Shown piece after piece: positions 11,360-22,847 of a DNA stretch of 64,000 bases. The notes under the pieces are model-generated. The model was given only the letters and a program-made list of their open reading frames with translations. It was not told the origin of the DNA and did not search any database. A program made the position numbers and the translations under genes. Within the stretch, counting starts at the first letter, position 1. Each line of letters begins with the position of its first letter. Source of the stretch: Ascochyta rabiei (Eukaryota > Ascomycota > Dothideomycetes > Pleosporales > Didymellaceae); assembly GCF_004011695.2 (NCBI RefSeq), contig NC_082405.1, forward strand, positions 1,798,001 to 1,862,000, in the 5' to 3' direction.

Positions 11360-13241
11360 GATGCGTATCCGATTTGTGGATCGATTGAAGGAAAGGAAAC
11401 TAAACAGAACGGTAGAAGGACATGAGACGCGTTGGCACGAAAATGAAGATGTGGTCTTGTGCGCGGGTAGTCGCTATCCGTGGAAGATGGAGAAGGTCGT
11501 GACGTCTGTCTACACGCCAACCTCGGTCGACCTTGCCTCATTAGCGTTTCATAGTGTGTCACCCTGTCCAAAGACATTTTGGGTGTTCTCTGACTGCTCT
11601 TGGTGGATGTAAAAGCGAGTTGACGGTTCAGTATTTATTTCTGTAGTCGGAGCTTCTCTGTGATCATAACATGAGGTTGTGGTCAGCATGCTCCGTCCGT
11701 CCTACGTAGTGCTCCAAAGACCCAATTGGGATTGGCGTCCTTGGCGGCTTCTTCGCAAGGATCTCCCTCGAAGTATCCACAACCTCACATCACACAGACG
11801 GTGAGCACCCACTTCGAAGCTAAGGCTGCACCGGCGCACAGGTCTGCAGTCCTCGATTCTTGCTGTGTCACATGCCACTTGATGTTGGTGGAAGCGGTAC
11901 CTGTCACCTGCACTTGTTCACCGCTGCAGCGCTCAACACTCTGCAAATGCACGAAATGCCTCCAAAACCCCACCCGGGGAGGGGTGTGGGTAGCTCAGTT
12001 TAGCAGCAGTGCTTCGCCAAGTCTCCGGCAATCCCGCGTGCAGCCTCACCTGCATCTAACAGTAGCAGAAGTGACAGGGCAAATGCTCCGGGGATGACTG
12101 AGAGCAAAATTGAGTCGATTGATGTCGAGCTTGCCATGCTGACGCTGACTTGTGCAGGGTCAGGGAGGCTGATGAGGACAGCGAGCTGACAGCGCCTGAC
12201 CCATGCTGGGTGTCGATGAAGCCTCAGCGCCTCGTGGTGTTGCGATCCACGTGGGCTCGCCACGATCTCCCATGATCGTGAAGCAAGGGACGGGCAACCC
12301 CTCTGTCAGGAAGTCTATCCCAAGCAATCTCGGTAGAGCGAAAACATGGTCCAGGGGATCTGAATCGCAGCGTTTCGATTCAGACCGCAACTTGTACTTC
12401 CGGTCAGAAATGGTGCTCGGCAAATGACGGCGCGAATTAACATTCGGGCCGCTTCCCTGTTCCATGAATGCAACGGCAGCTGACCTCTGTGGCCACGGGC
12501 ACATGAGTTGGCTGCCTACCGTGCGGGACGCCAGCTCGCTTCTTGCCTTGGGTGGTTGGCGCGCACGCGGCGTGGAAAGCGGTCGATCACTGGAAACAGA
12601 GTCCTCGGTCAGACAAGGCGAATCTTGCTCGACTCGCAGTGGTTCCTGGATCCTGACGCCATTCTGGCGGTCGCGAGACGGGGCGCGCTAAGGGAATAGT
12701 GGGAATCGAAAGGGTTGAAAGTTGAAACTGGCAAAGTGGGCGGCGCCTTTGCGGACTTGGCCTCTCCAGACTCGTTACACGAGGTTGGCGCCGATGGAGG
12801 CACAGGGCGGACAAAGTCGGGCCGCGCACTGCAGCCCAATGTCGCAGATCTTGGGCAGCAGATAGGAAAGATGAGATGTATCTGGCAGCTGGGGGAGAAG
12901 TTAGAAGCGATGAACGGAGATGGTTCGGAAGAAACCGAGTCCCCTCCAGCACAGCGGCCCTGAACAGGCGGTGTCGTGCCATGAGCCATGATGAGCGGCC
13001 ACGGAGTGCATGCCCCTCCCTGCACCAGCCGGACCGGACACTAAGGCTCGATGGCTGGAGGCTCCGACCAGCCACCAGCAGCACATCACTTCCACGAGAC
13101 CTTCTCGAAAGCCGCCATGTCGCAGCTCAGTGGAGGCCTGGGATGCGCCAGGGGTTGCAGGCCACTTGCAGGGCACGCCGAGAGGGCTAGGATGTGCCCT
13201 CTCATCTTTGTGCAATTGGCGGCGGCCGTACAGTTTATCGG

Positions 13242-13242
13242 T

Positions 13243-13274
<32 letters not shown>

Positions 13275-13275
13275 T
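13242..13275. repeat. CTG/GCT trinucleotide run
   Basis: About eleven CTG units with one CTA interruption, outside any credible gene. The poly-Leu or poly-Cys frames across it are by-products of the repeat. Confidence 0.85.
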
Positions 13276-13433
13276 CGCTGAGTGAGGGAGGTGGCGCGCG
13301 GAGAAGCGCGCATGCCGCAGCAACAGCAAGGCCAGCGCGCGATACCACAAAGGCTGGTGTTGCAGGTCACGTTGCTCAGCTGGCCCTATTGCGGCGCTGG
13401 CGTCGATACCCACATGACCATGGGCCACACACG

Positions 13434-13480
13434 ACTCGCTGCTCGCTGTTCGCTGCTCGCTGCTCGCTGCTCGCTGGTCG
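13434..13480. repeat. CGCTGCT heptamer array
   Basis: About six copies of a 7-bp unit with one-base variants, in gene-free DNA. Confidence 0.8.
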
Positions 13481-13576
13481 GCGGCGGGAGGGACGTTTGA
13501 TGTCTGCAACGGCGCCTCTGAAGGATCAAACGGACGATGGCATCGCTGTGCTTGGTAGGCGGCGAGGTGCTGCAAA

Positions 13577-13608
13577 GCCTCCACGCCTCCACGCCTCCAC
13601 GCCTCCAC
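13577..13608. repeat. CCTCCACG octamer array
   Basis: Four copies of an 8-bp unit, in gene-free DNA. Confidence 0.85.
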
Positions 13609-14552
13609 GGTTCCAGGGCAGGCTCCTCTGTCATCTCAAGATGGCATCTTGCACGGCGCGCCGGCAGGCATGCCCCCATGCCTCACCCATGGGCCTGGGT
13701 GGATGGCTTGGAAGTCTTTGGCACAAGCGAGCTGCACGACGCTGCACGGCTGCCGCTGAATCGCTTTCGGCGCGCAGCACTCGTGACTCGCCCTTGTATA
13801 TCGCCCAGGTCAGATTTCTCCGCCTGGCCCGGCTATTCGCTCTCTACCACTCGAGTGTGGACGGTTGACAACCCGCCGACGCCGCCGCCGCCCGTCGTAG
13901 CCCTCCCTTCCTGGCCTGCCCCTCTCTCGTGTCCGCAGCAGTGCCAGGCCTCCGTCCACGCGCCACCACTGCTGGCCTGCTCTGCGCCTGTCTGGCTTTT
14001 CCTCTTCCATCTGGCCTCCGTGTGGTCTGCACCCCGGCCACCTCGTTCGCACGGCCCGCAATGGGCCTCTAGCGCCACGCGTGCCCACCAGCAACAAACG
14101 TCGACGCATGGACTGTCCGCGACTCACCACCGCTGGCCCTTTCCCTGCTTCGGATAGTTGCCTCCGGCTCCATGGTAAGGAGCCCTCGCTCACGGCTGCG
14201 TTTTCCTCACCCGGCTTGAGCCAAAGCTCCCGTCCTGCATCGCTCTCTGGCCTCCGAGCACCTGCCCTGCGACGCTCTCCAAACTCTTCTCTTATCCTCT
14301 CAGCCGATGACGCGGATTGGCCTGTTGTCCGCACCCTCCCTTCCAGCCAGTCATCTTCTGAGGCACTGACGCGGTGAACTGGTCTTCCTCGAGTCCCTGC
14401 GACTGCCGAGACCACCCTCTCCACCAGCTGCCCCCCCCGCCGACCTTGTTGGGCTGCTGCCGTTTGGACCTGGCAGCTTCCGTAGTCGTAGTCAGGTACT
14501 CCGTTATACATAGCTGCATGGCCTGAGCGGATCGCGTCTGGCATATGTAAGG

Positions 14553-17500
14553 ATGGCTGATCCCGACGCGCCCGCCCAGAAGAGGCCCCGTTTGGACTCT
14601 GTCAATCCTCCGCTGTACAATCATAACGGCCACGGCTTCCCACACCCCCCTCCGCCGCCGCCGCACACCCAACACACTCGCCAGTCATCCCATCCCACTC
14701 CGGCCCACGCTGCTCCCTCTCCCATCTCCCGCCACTATCCTGCTCACGGCCTACCCCATCCCTCCCACTCCTATCCTCCCTCCGGCCAAGCACCCCATCC
14801 AGGTCCGCAACCCTCTCCATCCCTTCCGCGCTCTGATATACGCGCCTACTCAGATCCACGCACTATCCCCTCGCCCAGCCAACGCCCCCATGGCCTCGTC
14901 GGTCCTCCTCCGGCGGTGAACATTTCCCAGGACAACATCTCCACCTACCGCCCGCCCCCCACGCCTCAGTCAGCTACTGTGCCAGAGCCCCAGAGCTCCA
15001 GATCCAGTGCGAGTGCCGACGTCAAGCCCCAACCACCACCTATGGATCATGGTGGCCACCAGAGTCCATGGGGCATGAACCCTGAGCATCGTCCCAACGG
15101 CCACATGTCGAACGGTTACAGCCATTCCATAAGCCCTACACATCACAATGTAGGCCAGCCTTTTCACCCACCACCTCTGCAAGCACCGCAGTATGATCAA
15201 GGCTCCTACGCGCAGAGCCCTTACATGGGCCAGTATGCAGGTGCAGCTGGTCAGCAAGTAAGGCGCAAACAGGTACGCGCCACGCAGGCGTGTAACCATT
15301 GTCGAACGCGAAAGCAAAAGTGTGACGAAGCAAGACCGTGCCAGTTTTGCAGGGAAAACAACTTCGATTGCCAGTACAAGGACGTGCCACCTCCAAAGTA
15401 CGCGCCAATCCAACAAACCAACAGACAGACGACAATAGCTAACAATCCACAGGCAAGACCGTAGCATGATGCAACTTCAGGACAGCGTAAACGACATCGG
15501 CGAAGTGTTGAAGAACCTCGTAGGAGAGTTCACCTCGTGGCGACAGAGCGTCGAGACCAGGCTCCCTCTAGCTCGTGGTCCTGAGCACATCTCCAGCGTA
15601 GCTTCGCCCGAAGCCGCTTTTGCAGCGCCCAACAGAGACCAGAACAGCTCTAGATTTCCCACCCCGGCTCAAGGGAGGAACCAAATGCGTCGCATCAGCA
15701 GCATGAAGATGGAATCTCCAAACGTGTCCCACTCACAGATGTCTCCAGTAGCGGCACAAGCCATGACTCCGGTCAAGCAAGAGTCCATGTTTGCTCCGCC
15801 CCAGCAGCCAGCCACTCCGGCCGACAGCGTCAGGAGCGAACACAGCGGAGCAACAGGGCTGCCACCAAAGGAGAAGAGTGGACTGCAGAGTGACCATACC
15901 ACACCAGCACACAAGCTCTTCGAGGAGTGGCAATCGATGACGCCCTTCTGCCGGAACGTCGACTACATCGAGAAGCTAATTGACGGCGGCCACGATGTGT
16001 CCGAGTATCCGATGCTACTTGAGCAGGATCGAGGCTTGCTTCGTGTGTGGGGCGTCGGCGAGGGTCAAGACCTCAACGATGGAGCTCAAGGCCCGGGAAC
16101 CCCCGACAGCGGTGGCGACGTAGATGCCTCCTCTCCTGCACCTGGCAAGGAGGGCCTCTGGGGTCATCCGCCTGCCGACACCTCGAGTCCGGGAACAGCA
16201 TCCGGCGAGATTCCCAGCAGCCACCCTCGACCAGAGAACAACGGTGGACTCGGACCAGACGGCAGACCTGACTTCCGTTCCAGCGTTTTGTGGGAGTTGT
16301 ATGACTCGTATATCGAGAACATCCACAAACTGCATCCATTTATGAATGCCAGTAAGCTGAGAAGGATGATCAAAGATTTTAGCGAGCAGTACAGTCCGGA
16401 CATGCACAGCAAGCACGCTGGGTCACCGGCCGCCAATACGTTGGCTAATCACCAGCTTAGCCAGAACCTCAAACGGAAGCGATCTGGCAGTGCGTATGGA
16501 GAGCCTTGCTCGGCCAAGGGCGCGATTGAACGCTCCCTGCGCAACGCTCTCGTCCTTTTGGTTCTGGCGCTCGGCAAAGTATGTGCTCATCATGATCCAT
16601 TGCCCTCACCTCAGAGCGACAAGGCGTCGCACACAAATGGCGGCTGGGGCGTACACGCGAACGGCAGCTTCAATAGCGAGTCTTCGGACGACAACCGGCC
16701 ACGCAATGTCGACATCCTGCCCGGTATGGGCTACTTTGCCTACGCGACCGACATCCTAGGAAACCAACAGGGAGGCAACACAGTGGCACACGCGCAGGCA
16801 ATGATCTTGGCCGCACTCTACCTCAGTCAGTTTGCTCGAGTGCTGGAGAGCTGGAGCTGGATCAACAATGCTTGCCGCGTTGTCCTTGTCCTTATCAAGG
16901 CAGACTACCAGAAACTCGATCGAAACTGGTGCTTGGAGAACAAAGCATCTTTGCCACCAAAGGAACGATATCGACTCAATCTGGTCATGTGTGTTTACTG
17001 GACCTGTCTCCAACTGGAGTCGGACATCTTGGCCGAGATGAGTACTCTTCCTCCCAGTAGAATTTCCGACTTTCAGAGCGAAATCGCATACCCAGATGGT
17101 GTGTACGAGTCAGTTCCCATTGAATCGGGAACCAGTGTTGAGGAGAAGATGTTCGCCGATCCGCAGACGCAGGAAGGATCCATGCTCATGTACTCGAGTC
17201 AGATCTGGCTCCGTGTCATACTCAACGAGGCGCACAACATGTTATATGGCAGGAGTAAGTAGCACACTGTGCAGCGTACGCATTGAATTTGGTATTGACA
17301 ATATCCAGATGCTCGCCGCAGCTTTGACACTCACAACATCAAGGAAGTGGCGCACCGTGCCACAGCGCATGTGCGTATCTTGGACGACTGGAGACGCGTT
17401 CTGCCTCCTACGTTGGCTTGGAACGACGAAGACCCACCGGCCACGGATATCAACGTCGCACGTTTGCGTGCCAAGTACTACGGGTCCATCTACGTGATTC

Positions 17501-18085
17501 TACGTCCGTACTTGCGCATCGCAAATCACTTCATCGACTTCCCTCCCACGGGAGCAAGTACAGCGCGGGCCTCTCATCACAACTCTCCTGCGCCCACCTC
17601 TGGCTCATCTTCCAACAGGAACGTTCACCTACTGGTGGATCTATCAGACGACCAGCGGAGCATCATCGGTGTCGCCGTCAAGTGCATCAATGCGGCCATC
17701 CAGAGCACGATCGCTTTCGACCGTGTCGGTGCCGCTCCTGGTAGCAAGTACGTAAAGTTCGATGCCAACGCCCGCACTCGTCGACTGGTAGTGACCAACA
17801 TCTTTGGTACCATGCATGCGTAAGTCACAAGGTCTTGATAGTGCGCGGCCTTTTGTACTAATCGACTCTAGCCAATTTGGAAACATGCTTGTCCTCGCAG
17901 CCGTCTTCAAGTCTCATCTCTGCAGGTACCTACCCAAGGACACACAGCTTACGAAGCAGAACCTCACCCTGCTCATGGACCGGACGTGCAAAGTTCTCGG
18001 CGAGATTGCGCCAAACTCGCCCATTCTGGAGATGGACCTTAGGATCCTGCGCAACGTTCGAAAGCAACTGGACCTCTACCCGTGA
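14553..18085 (+). CDS. Zn(II)2Cys6 transcription factor with a long N-terminal extension
   Basis: Four exons, 14553-15397, 15453-17254, 17309-17819 and 17872-18085, with 52-55 bp introns, give 1123 residues. The binuclear zinc cluster has CX2CX6CX5CX2CX6C spacing at residues 247-273 (CNHCRTRKQKC start) and is followed after the first intron by a helix (MMQLQDSVNDIGEVLKN) that could be the dimerisation coil. The middle homology (fungal_trans) region follows, with helices such as SSVLWELYDSYIENIHKLHP and AQAMILAALYLSQFARVLE. About 245 residues rich in Pro, His and Ser precede the zinc cluster, which usually lies near the N-terminus. The protein should bind CGG-type DNA sites in the nucleus. It divergently neighbours an orphan P450 3.2 kb away, too far to infer control. 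No orthologue name is offered. Confidence 0.9.
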
Positions 18086-21000
18086 ACGCTTCACTTTCAC
18101 GTCATGCCCCGAGCGCCACCTGAACATTTTGCTTTTCTCTTTTTTTCTTGGATATACCCCATTTGGGCGGAGAGGAATTCCGAAGGCCGCCACAGCGTAG
18201 CGCGCATATACTGTACACACTTTACCATATTGCATTTATCTCGGCGCAAAGCATGTTGTCATTTGTCTCTATCCAGACACCGAGCACGAACTCATTGGGC
18301 GGACTAGCGCTGAAGCTTTTGCGTATACCTCCGATCACCGGTATAAGGAGAACCGTTTGATTTTGTGCGGCACATTCCTACCCGGGGCCAGTCGGGAAGC
18401 ACGAGGTCCCACCGATTAGACGGGGTTGTCTACAAGGCTAGAATAAGAGACGTCGTTGTCTCGAAAGGGAGGTGCCGTTTAGCCTCGGATAGGATCCCGT
18501 TCTGCTCTGCGCCGCGCACCCATCCGGTGTTGGACGCTCTTCGTCTCACTGCTAACGGCTGTTTCTCGGTGCTTCTTTTGGGATATACGTTTGGAATGAT
18601 ATAGACGGTTGGCTACGAACGCCTCAGCTGTTGGAGAGCTCACGCACCTCAAGCTGATTACTTAATAGAAGCGAACTTGTCCAATTCTCTTTCTCCCGAA
18701 ATTGACTGAAATGTGTTAGCTCTACGCCCACTCATTGGCAGTAGTGCCGCATCAGCCCCTGTCGCGGTCAGTGCACGGTGCGTACGAGCCCTCCCACTTG
18801 TTTAACGTGCGCGTATGCAGCTTACGCTAACGTGAACCATCTCGCGCGTCCACGCTCGATGCTGTTTCTAGTCGCAGGCATTGCTACAAATGGCATCGCC
18901 AGCCCATGGCGCAATGTACCGCGGACGGCGTAAACTCAAATGCTGCTTTCGATATCATGGCAGACCTGATCGAGGCGCGAGCTACTGCGCAGATCACTCC
19001 ACTCCGTTCGCGAAGGCTAGCTGCACCGAATTGTCCAACGTCTGTCGCATGCTCATAATGTCGCGGCCCAATCTCGATATGCTCGTGTGAAATGCTCCGG
19101 CAAGATCACATACGCTAGCACATGGATTATCATTCCGCAATAGACCATTGCGCGTCTGGCCGGGGCTAAGACGAGCGAACTATGGGACGCAGCGCCGGCA
19201 TGCACCTGCCGGCGCCGCGTCGAGTCTCTAGTCCTCCAACGTGACGTCTGTGGATCAGAAGCAGGGGGAACTGCTGACGAGTGAGGCTGGGACAGAGGCG
19301 CTGTCTTTGCTCGAACTAGCGAATCGCAATTAGAAAGGACAGGCTTGGGAGAAGCGTTGAGATTGCGATATGGCGCTGGAGCTGGAGCTGCAAGATGCTG
19401 TGATGCCCTGTTAGCCGTGATGCAAAGTCTACGGCGTGATAACCGACGCTCCTGCGCGGCGTAGATATCCGGAGCATTGCGGATCGTTGGAGCCCCGCCG
19501 CGAGAGGCAGGGAGCTGCCTGCACGTAGAGAGTCCAAAGGGCATAGATCACTCGCAAATGAGTCCGAGCATGCTTTCATCGAATACGAACGCAAACAGCA
19601 CCCGGGCTTCTTCGAGCTGTTCTCTCTCAGTCTCTGCCTAGATCCGAGCGTCTGTCTGTCCTGCACACGGCTCGAGCAGCCAGCGCAGCATCTGCAGACC
19701 CCGGAGACTCGCCTGTCCCGGTCTGGCGTCTGGTTTGACTTCTGGTCTGACTTCTGGCCTGACCGTCAAGCACGGAACGCTACTGCCCAACGTCGCGCAC
19801 CCTGACACGCGGGTGCTCAGTCCGTACCAAACACCAAAGCCGCAGGGCGGGCCATCGTTGCCGCCAAGGGGAGCAAATCACTGGGTAAGGCGTCGACTCC
19901 GCATCCTTGACGTGGCAGTGGCTCCAGACCCTCCACCAAAGGACAACAGCTGCATCGCTGACGACCGACCGGCCCTATCTCCCCCAAAGACCAGCGGCTG
20001 GAGAGCAGTGGACATTGGGTGGTGATTAAACCAGGGTTCAAGCGGTTATTGGCAGGCGCTGCTGAGGTGTCGGGTGAGGATTGCAGGCAAACGGCTCGCT
20101 TCCTTGGCTGAAACGTGTCTGACCACGTGGGAGTTCGGCTGTTCTTCGCAACTACCAGACGATCTCAACCATGTCGGAGCGTCGATTGACTTCACGAGTC
20201 CTGCAACCCTGCGGTCCGTCAGCTTGGACACCCTCGCCCTCCCAGCCTCACTGTTGCGCTCAATCTAAGCCGATACCAACCATGCCAGGGTCACGACTTC
20301 TGCATCTCCAGAACCTCCAGTAGCCAGCGATCAGCACCAGACCCATGGATGAGCCGTCAGGCGCGCATGTGGAAAGGAGCAGGTGAGGTTTCAGCAAGCT
20401 GCTTCGAGTGTGGGGGGCGTCTGCCCGCTTCACTCCACATTCCGATGGTGATCAGCCACAGCCTCACAACGCGCCCCTCTCATCAGAGCCCAGTCCAGGA
20501 TCAAAGCACGCAGCGCAAGGCGCCTTGCACTACAAGCAAGTAGACGCATCTCACCTATGTCCTCACACCATCACAAACACAAGAGCAAAGATTCAAATGC
20601 ACAAGTCACACTCATGGGATTCCAACGTGCGACCACGGGAATCCTCCCGACGCGTGCCTCCAATCTCCTTGTAGCAAACGTGGTTCCCTCACCGATCAAA
20701 GCAGACGAGAAAGAAGAAAAAACGGGTACGCGCGCCTTCCCGCATGCCTGCTGCAGGATGCGTGTTGAACGGTGAAACGGCCGCTTCGGTTAGGTGTTGG
20801 CGAGCAAGAGCTGTCAGTGACGTGACAATGATGAGAGTTGGGAGTTTGGCCATACATGTCCCTCTCCGATCTCGCGGTGATGGGTGCGACATCACAGCGT
20901 CAGGTGTAGACGAGGCTACCTATCCTGTCTGTCTGTTTCTCGATACGAAAAACGGGTGCCAAACGAAAGATACACGGCTGCGAGAGTCGTAGCAACCGAC

Positions 21001-21915
21001 TTCTGCCGATTCAATGTGCACATGTGCACAAGCCAAGCATGTGCAAACGCGTCAGTTAAGTCACGGTCCGATCAAGTTCCCTGCATCTGTCAGGATCTCG
21101 CAAGATCCAGTCTCCAACACCTCTCAGCACTGACCCACATGAACCACCCAACCTCACACCCAACCCCTAACCCATTTCAACAACCCTCTCACGCACGCCC
21201 TCCAACTCAACTGCCGTGCCGTGTCGCAATATCCAGCCATCACCACAAGAGGTCGGAACCGCACGCCAAGCCACCCAGAGTTCTCTCAACCCCAAACACC
21301 CCCTTCATCGTAGCATAGCTGGCTGGCCACCGCGTGAACAGTCCTCTTGGAATATATCTCATGCTACACTAGACCAGACCAGGGTATGTGTGTGTACACG
21401 GAATCGATCCATCTACCCACGTCCATGTCGCCAATCCACGTCCTAGCAAGACCAATTACCCCGAGGGCTCTGCTACACCACACAGCCGCGCAGGGACCTC
21501 ACTACGCTCCCACACACACCCGCCCATGTTCGTTGGGCGGCGACGCAAACCTCGCGTCGCGTTGAGGCGTGTCGTGGATTCCGAGTTTGCAGCTGCCTCT
21601 GCACGGGGTGTCGGCTTGGGGGTGCTGGCATCGGCCTCGCTTCGCTGCAGCGGATCGCGACGCGGGCTCGGTTGCGGTCAGGCGGTGGAGAGCGCCGTGA
21701 GCTGCAGAGACGAAGGGGGTACAAACTCCATACCTAGATCCAACGGATACCAATGGTCTGCTGTCTGCATCTACTATTGCGTGTCTAGAGCTTGCGACAC
21801 ACTGCATCCACGTCTGACCATCGCCGTGGTGGGGGATACATCACCTGCGCCACAGGCTGACTGACACGAGGCTTCTGTTCTGCATACGCACGGAATACTT
21901 GGCTCACTCTTCTGT

Positions 21916-21916
<1 letters not shown>

Positions 21917-21947
<31 letters not shown>
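21917..21947. repeat. CT dinucleotide microsatellite
   Basis: About 15 perfect CT units in the gene-poor region. Confidence 0.9.
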
Positions 21948-21950
<3 letters not shown>

Positions 21951-22437
21951 GCACTACCCCGCACTCTGGCTCGGCATGCCATTCCGTATCCCCCCCGCAA
22001 CGTGCGCACAGTAACTATTCGCGCAGGTGTAGATGGACAGTAGAGCCTAGAGCCCAGAGCGGCGTGGAGAGGTCGAGGCAAGGGTTTGAGAGCGTATGAT
22101 GTACCTGCTACTTGTACCTGCTACTTGTACCTACCACATACGCTATCCCCCCCCACACACCACCGCCAACCCACGCCCCCGCACAGTCCAGATGTAGACG
22201 CCGTGGGTGTTCGGCGTGTCTGGTCGATTCTGCAGCTGTGTGGTATTGCAAAGTGTGCATGTGTGTGTGTAGTGTTAGGCTCTTAGCCTTACTCTTAGCC
22301 TCAGGCATGTGGCGCGTCCACCTCTGACCTGTAATGGCAAATAAGTACTGTTCTGGCCGCTGTCTCACTATCAAAGTGAGCATTGTTACCTTTTTGAGGC
22401 ATGCTTGGCACGGTGAGCAGAGCCGTGGCCTTGACAT

Positions 22438-22651
22438 GTAGAGGTGTACAGATATTAAGAAAGCAGATCTACAAGCTTAGATTCTCTTCTTCTTAAGAGT
22501 AGAGGGTGTTAAGATCTATATATCTAGAAAGATGTTATCTACTAGTAAGGTAAGTTAAGTGTAGTATTACCAAGTGTGTGTGTAGAGGTGTACAGATATT
22601 AAAGCAGATCTACAAGCTTATACTTTCTTCTTAAGAGTAGAGAGAGGGTGT
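22438..22651. repeat. Degenerate direct duplication, about 70 bp, period about 144 bp
   Basis: Two copies start with TGTAGAGGTGTACAGATATT at 22438 and 22582 and share AGATCTACAAGCTTA and CTTCTTAAGAGTAGAG. They differ by small indels. A third, inverted copy of the first 14 bases overlaps the stop codon of the pseudouridine gene near 22846-22859. Function unknown. Confidence 0.7.
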
Positions 22652-22847
22652 GAGTGTCCATGTAGGTAGAGTTGTTTGTTGGTGAGTGGAGTCGAGTGCG
22701 GTGTAGGTACCATTCCAGTGAGACCCACAAACACCAGGGGAGGCTGGTTGCCGTCTAGAGAGGAAGAAAGGAGGCTACAAAACAAATCTTGATAGCAAGT
22801 CAAGACAAGTCAAAGGAGAAGCGCCTCGACAGGCGTCGTGTACACCT

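Larger units (their letters stand above)
11360..14552. other. Gene-free 3.2-kb region between divergent P450 and Zn2Cys6 genes
   Basis: Holds the upstream regions of two divergent genes. No frame gives a recognisable protein. Short arrays are present: CTG triplets at 13242-13275, a CGCTGCT heptamer at 13434-13480 and a CCTCCACG octamer at 13577-13608. Pyrimidine-rich DNA from about 13870 to 14450 is plausibly the promoter and 5' leader of the regulator gene. Confidence 0.6.
18086..22847. other. Long gene-poor region (4.8 kb)
   Basis: No frame over 170 codons and none with a recognisable domain; I see no tRNA or rRNA. It holds a CT dinucleotide run at 21917-21947, a short ACTTGTACCTGCT repeat near 22100-22130, and a locally AT-richer segment (about 22430-22660) built around a 144-bp-spaced direct duplication. 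Since the flanking genes converge, this is 3' space for both, with room for a rapidly diverged gene or long ncRNA I cannot support. Confidence 0.5.

Noticed and set aside
12160..12504. Minus-strand frame with a DPLDHVFALPRLLG segment recalling the HET-domain motif
   Set aside because: Only one short segment resembles it, without the other HET blocks or a domain-length frame; most likely chance. A profile search of this interval would settle it.
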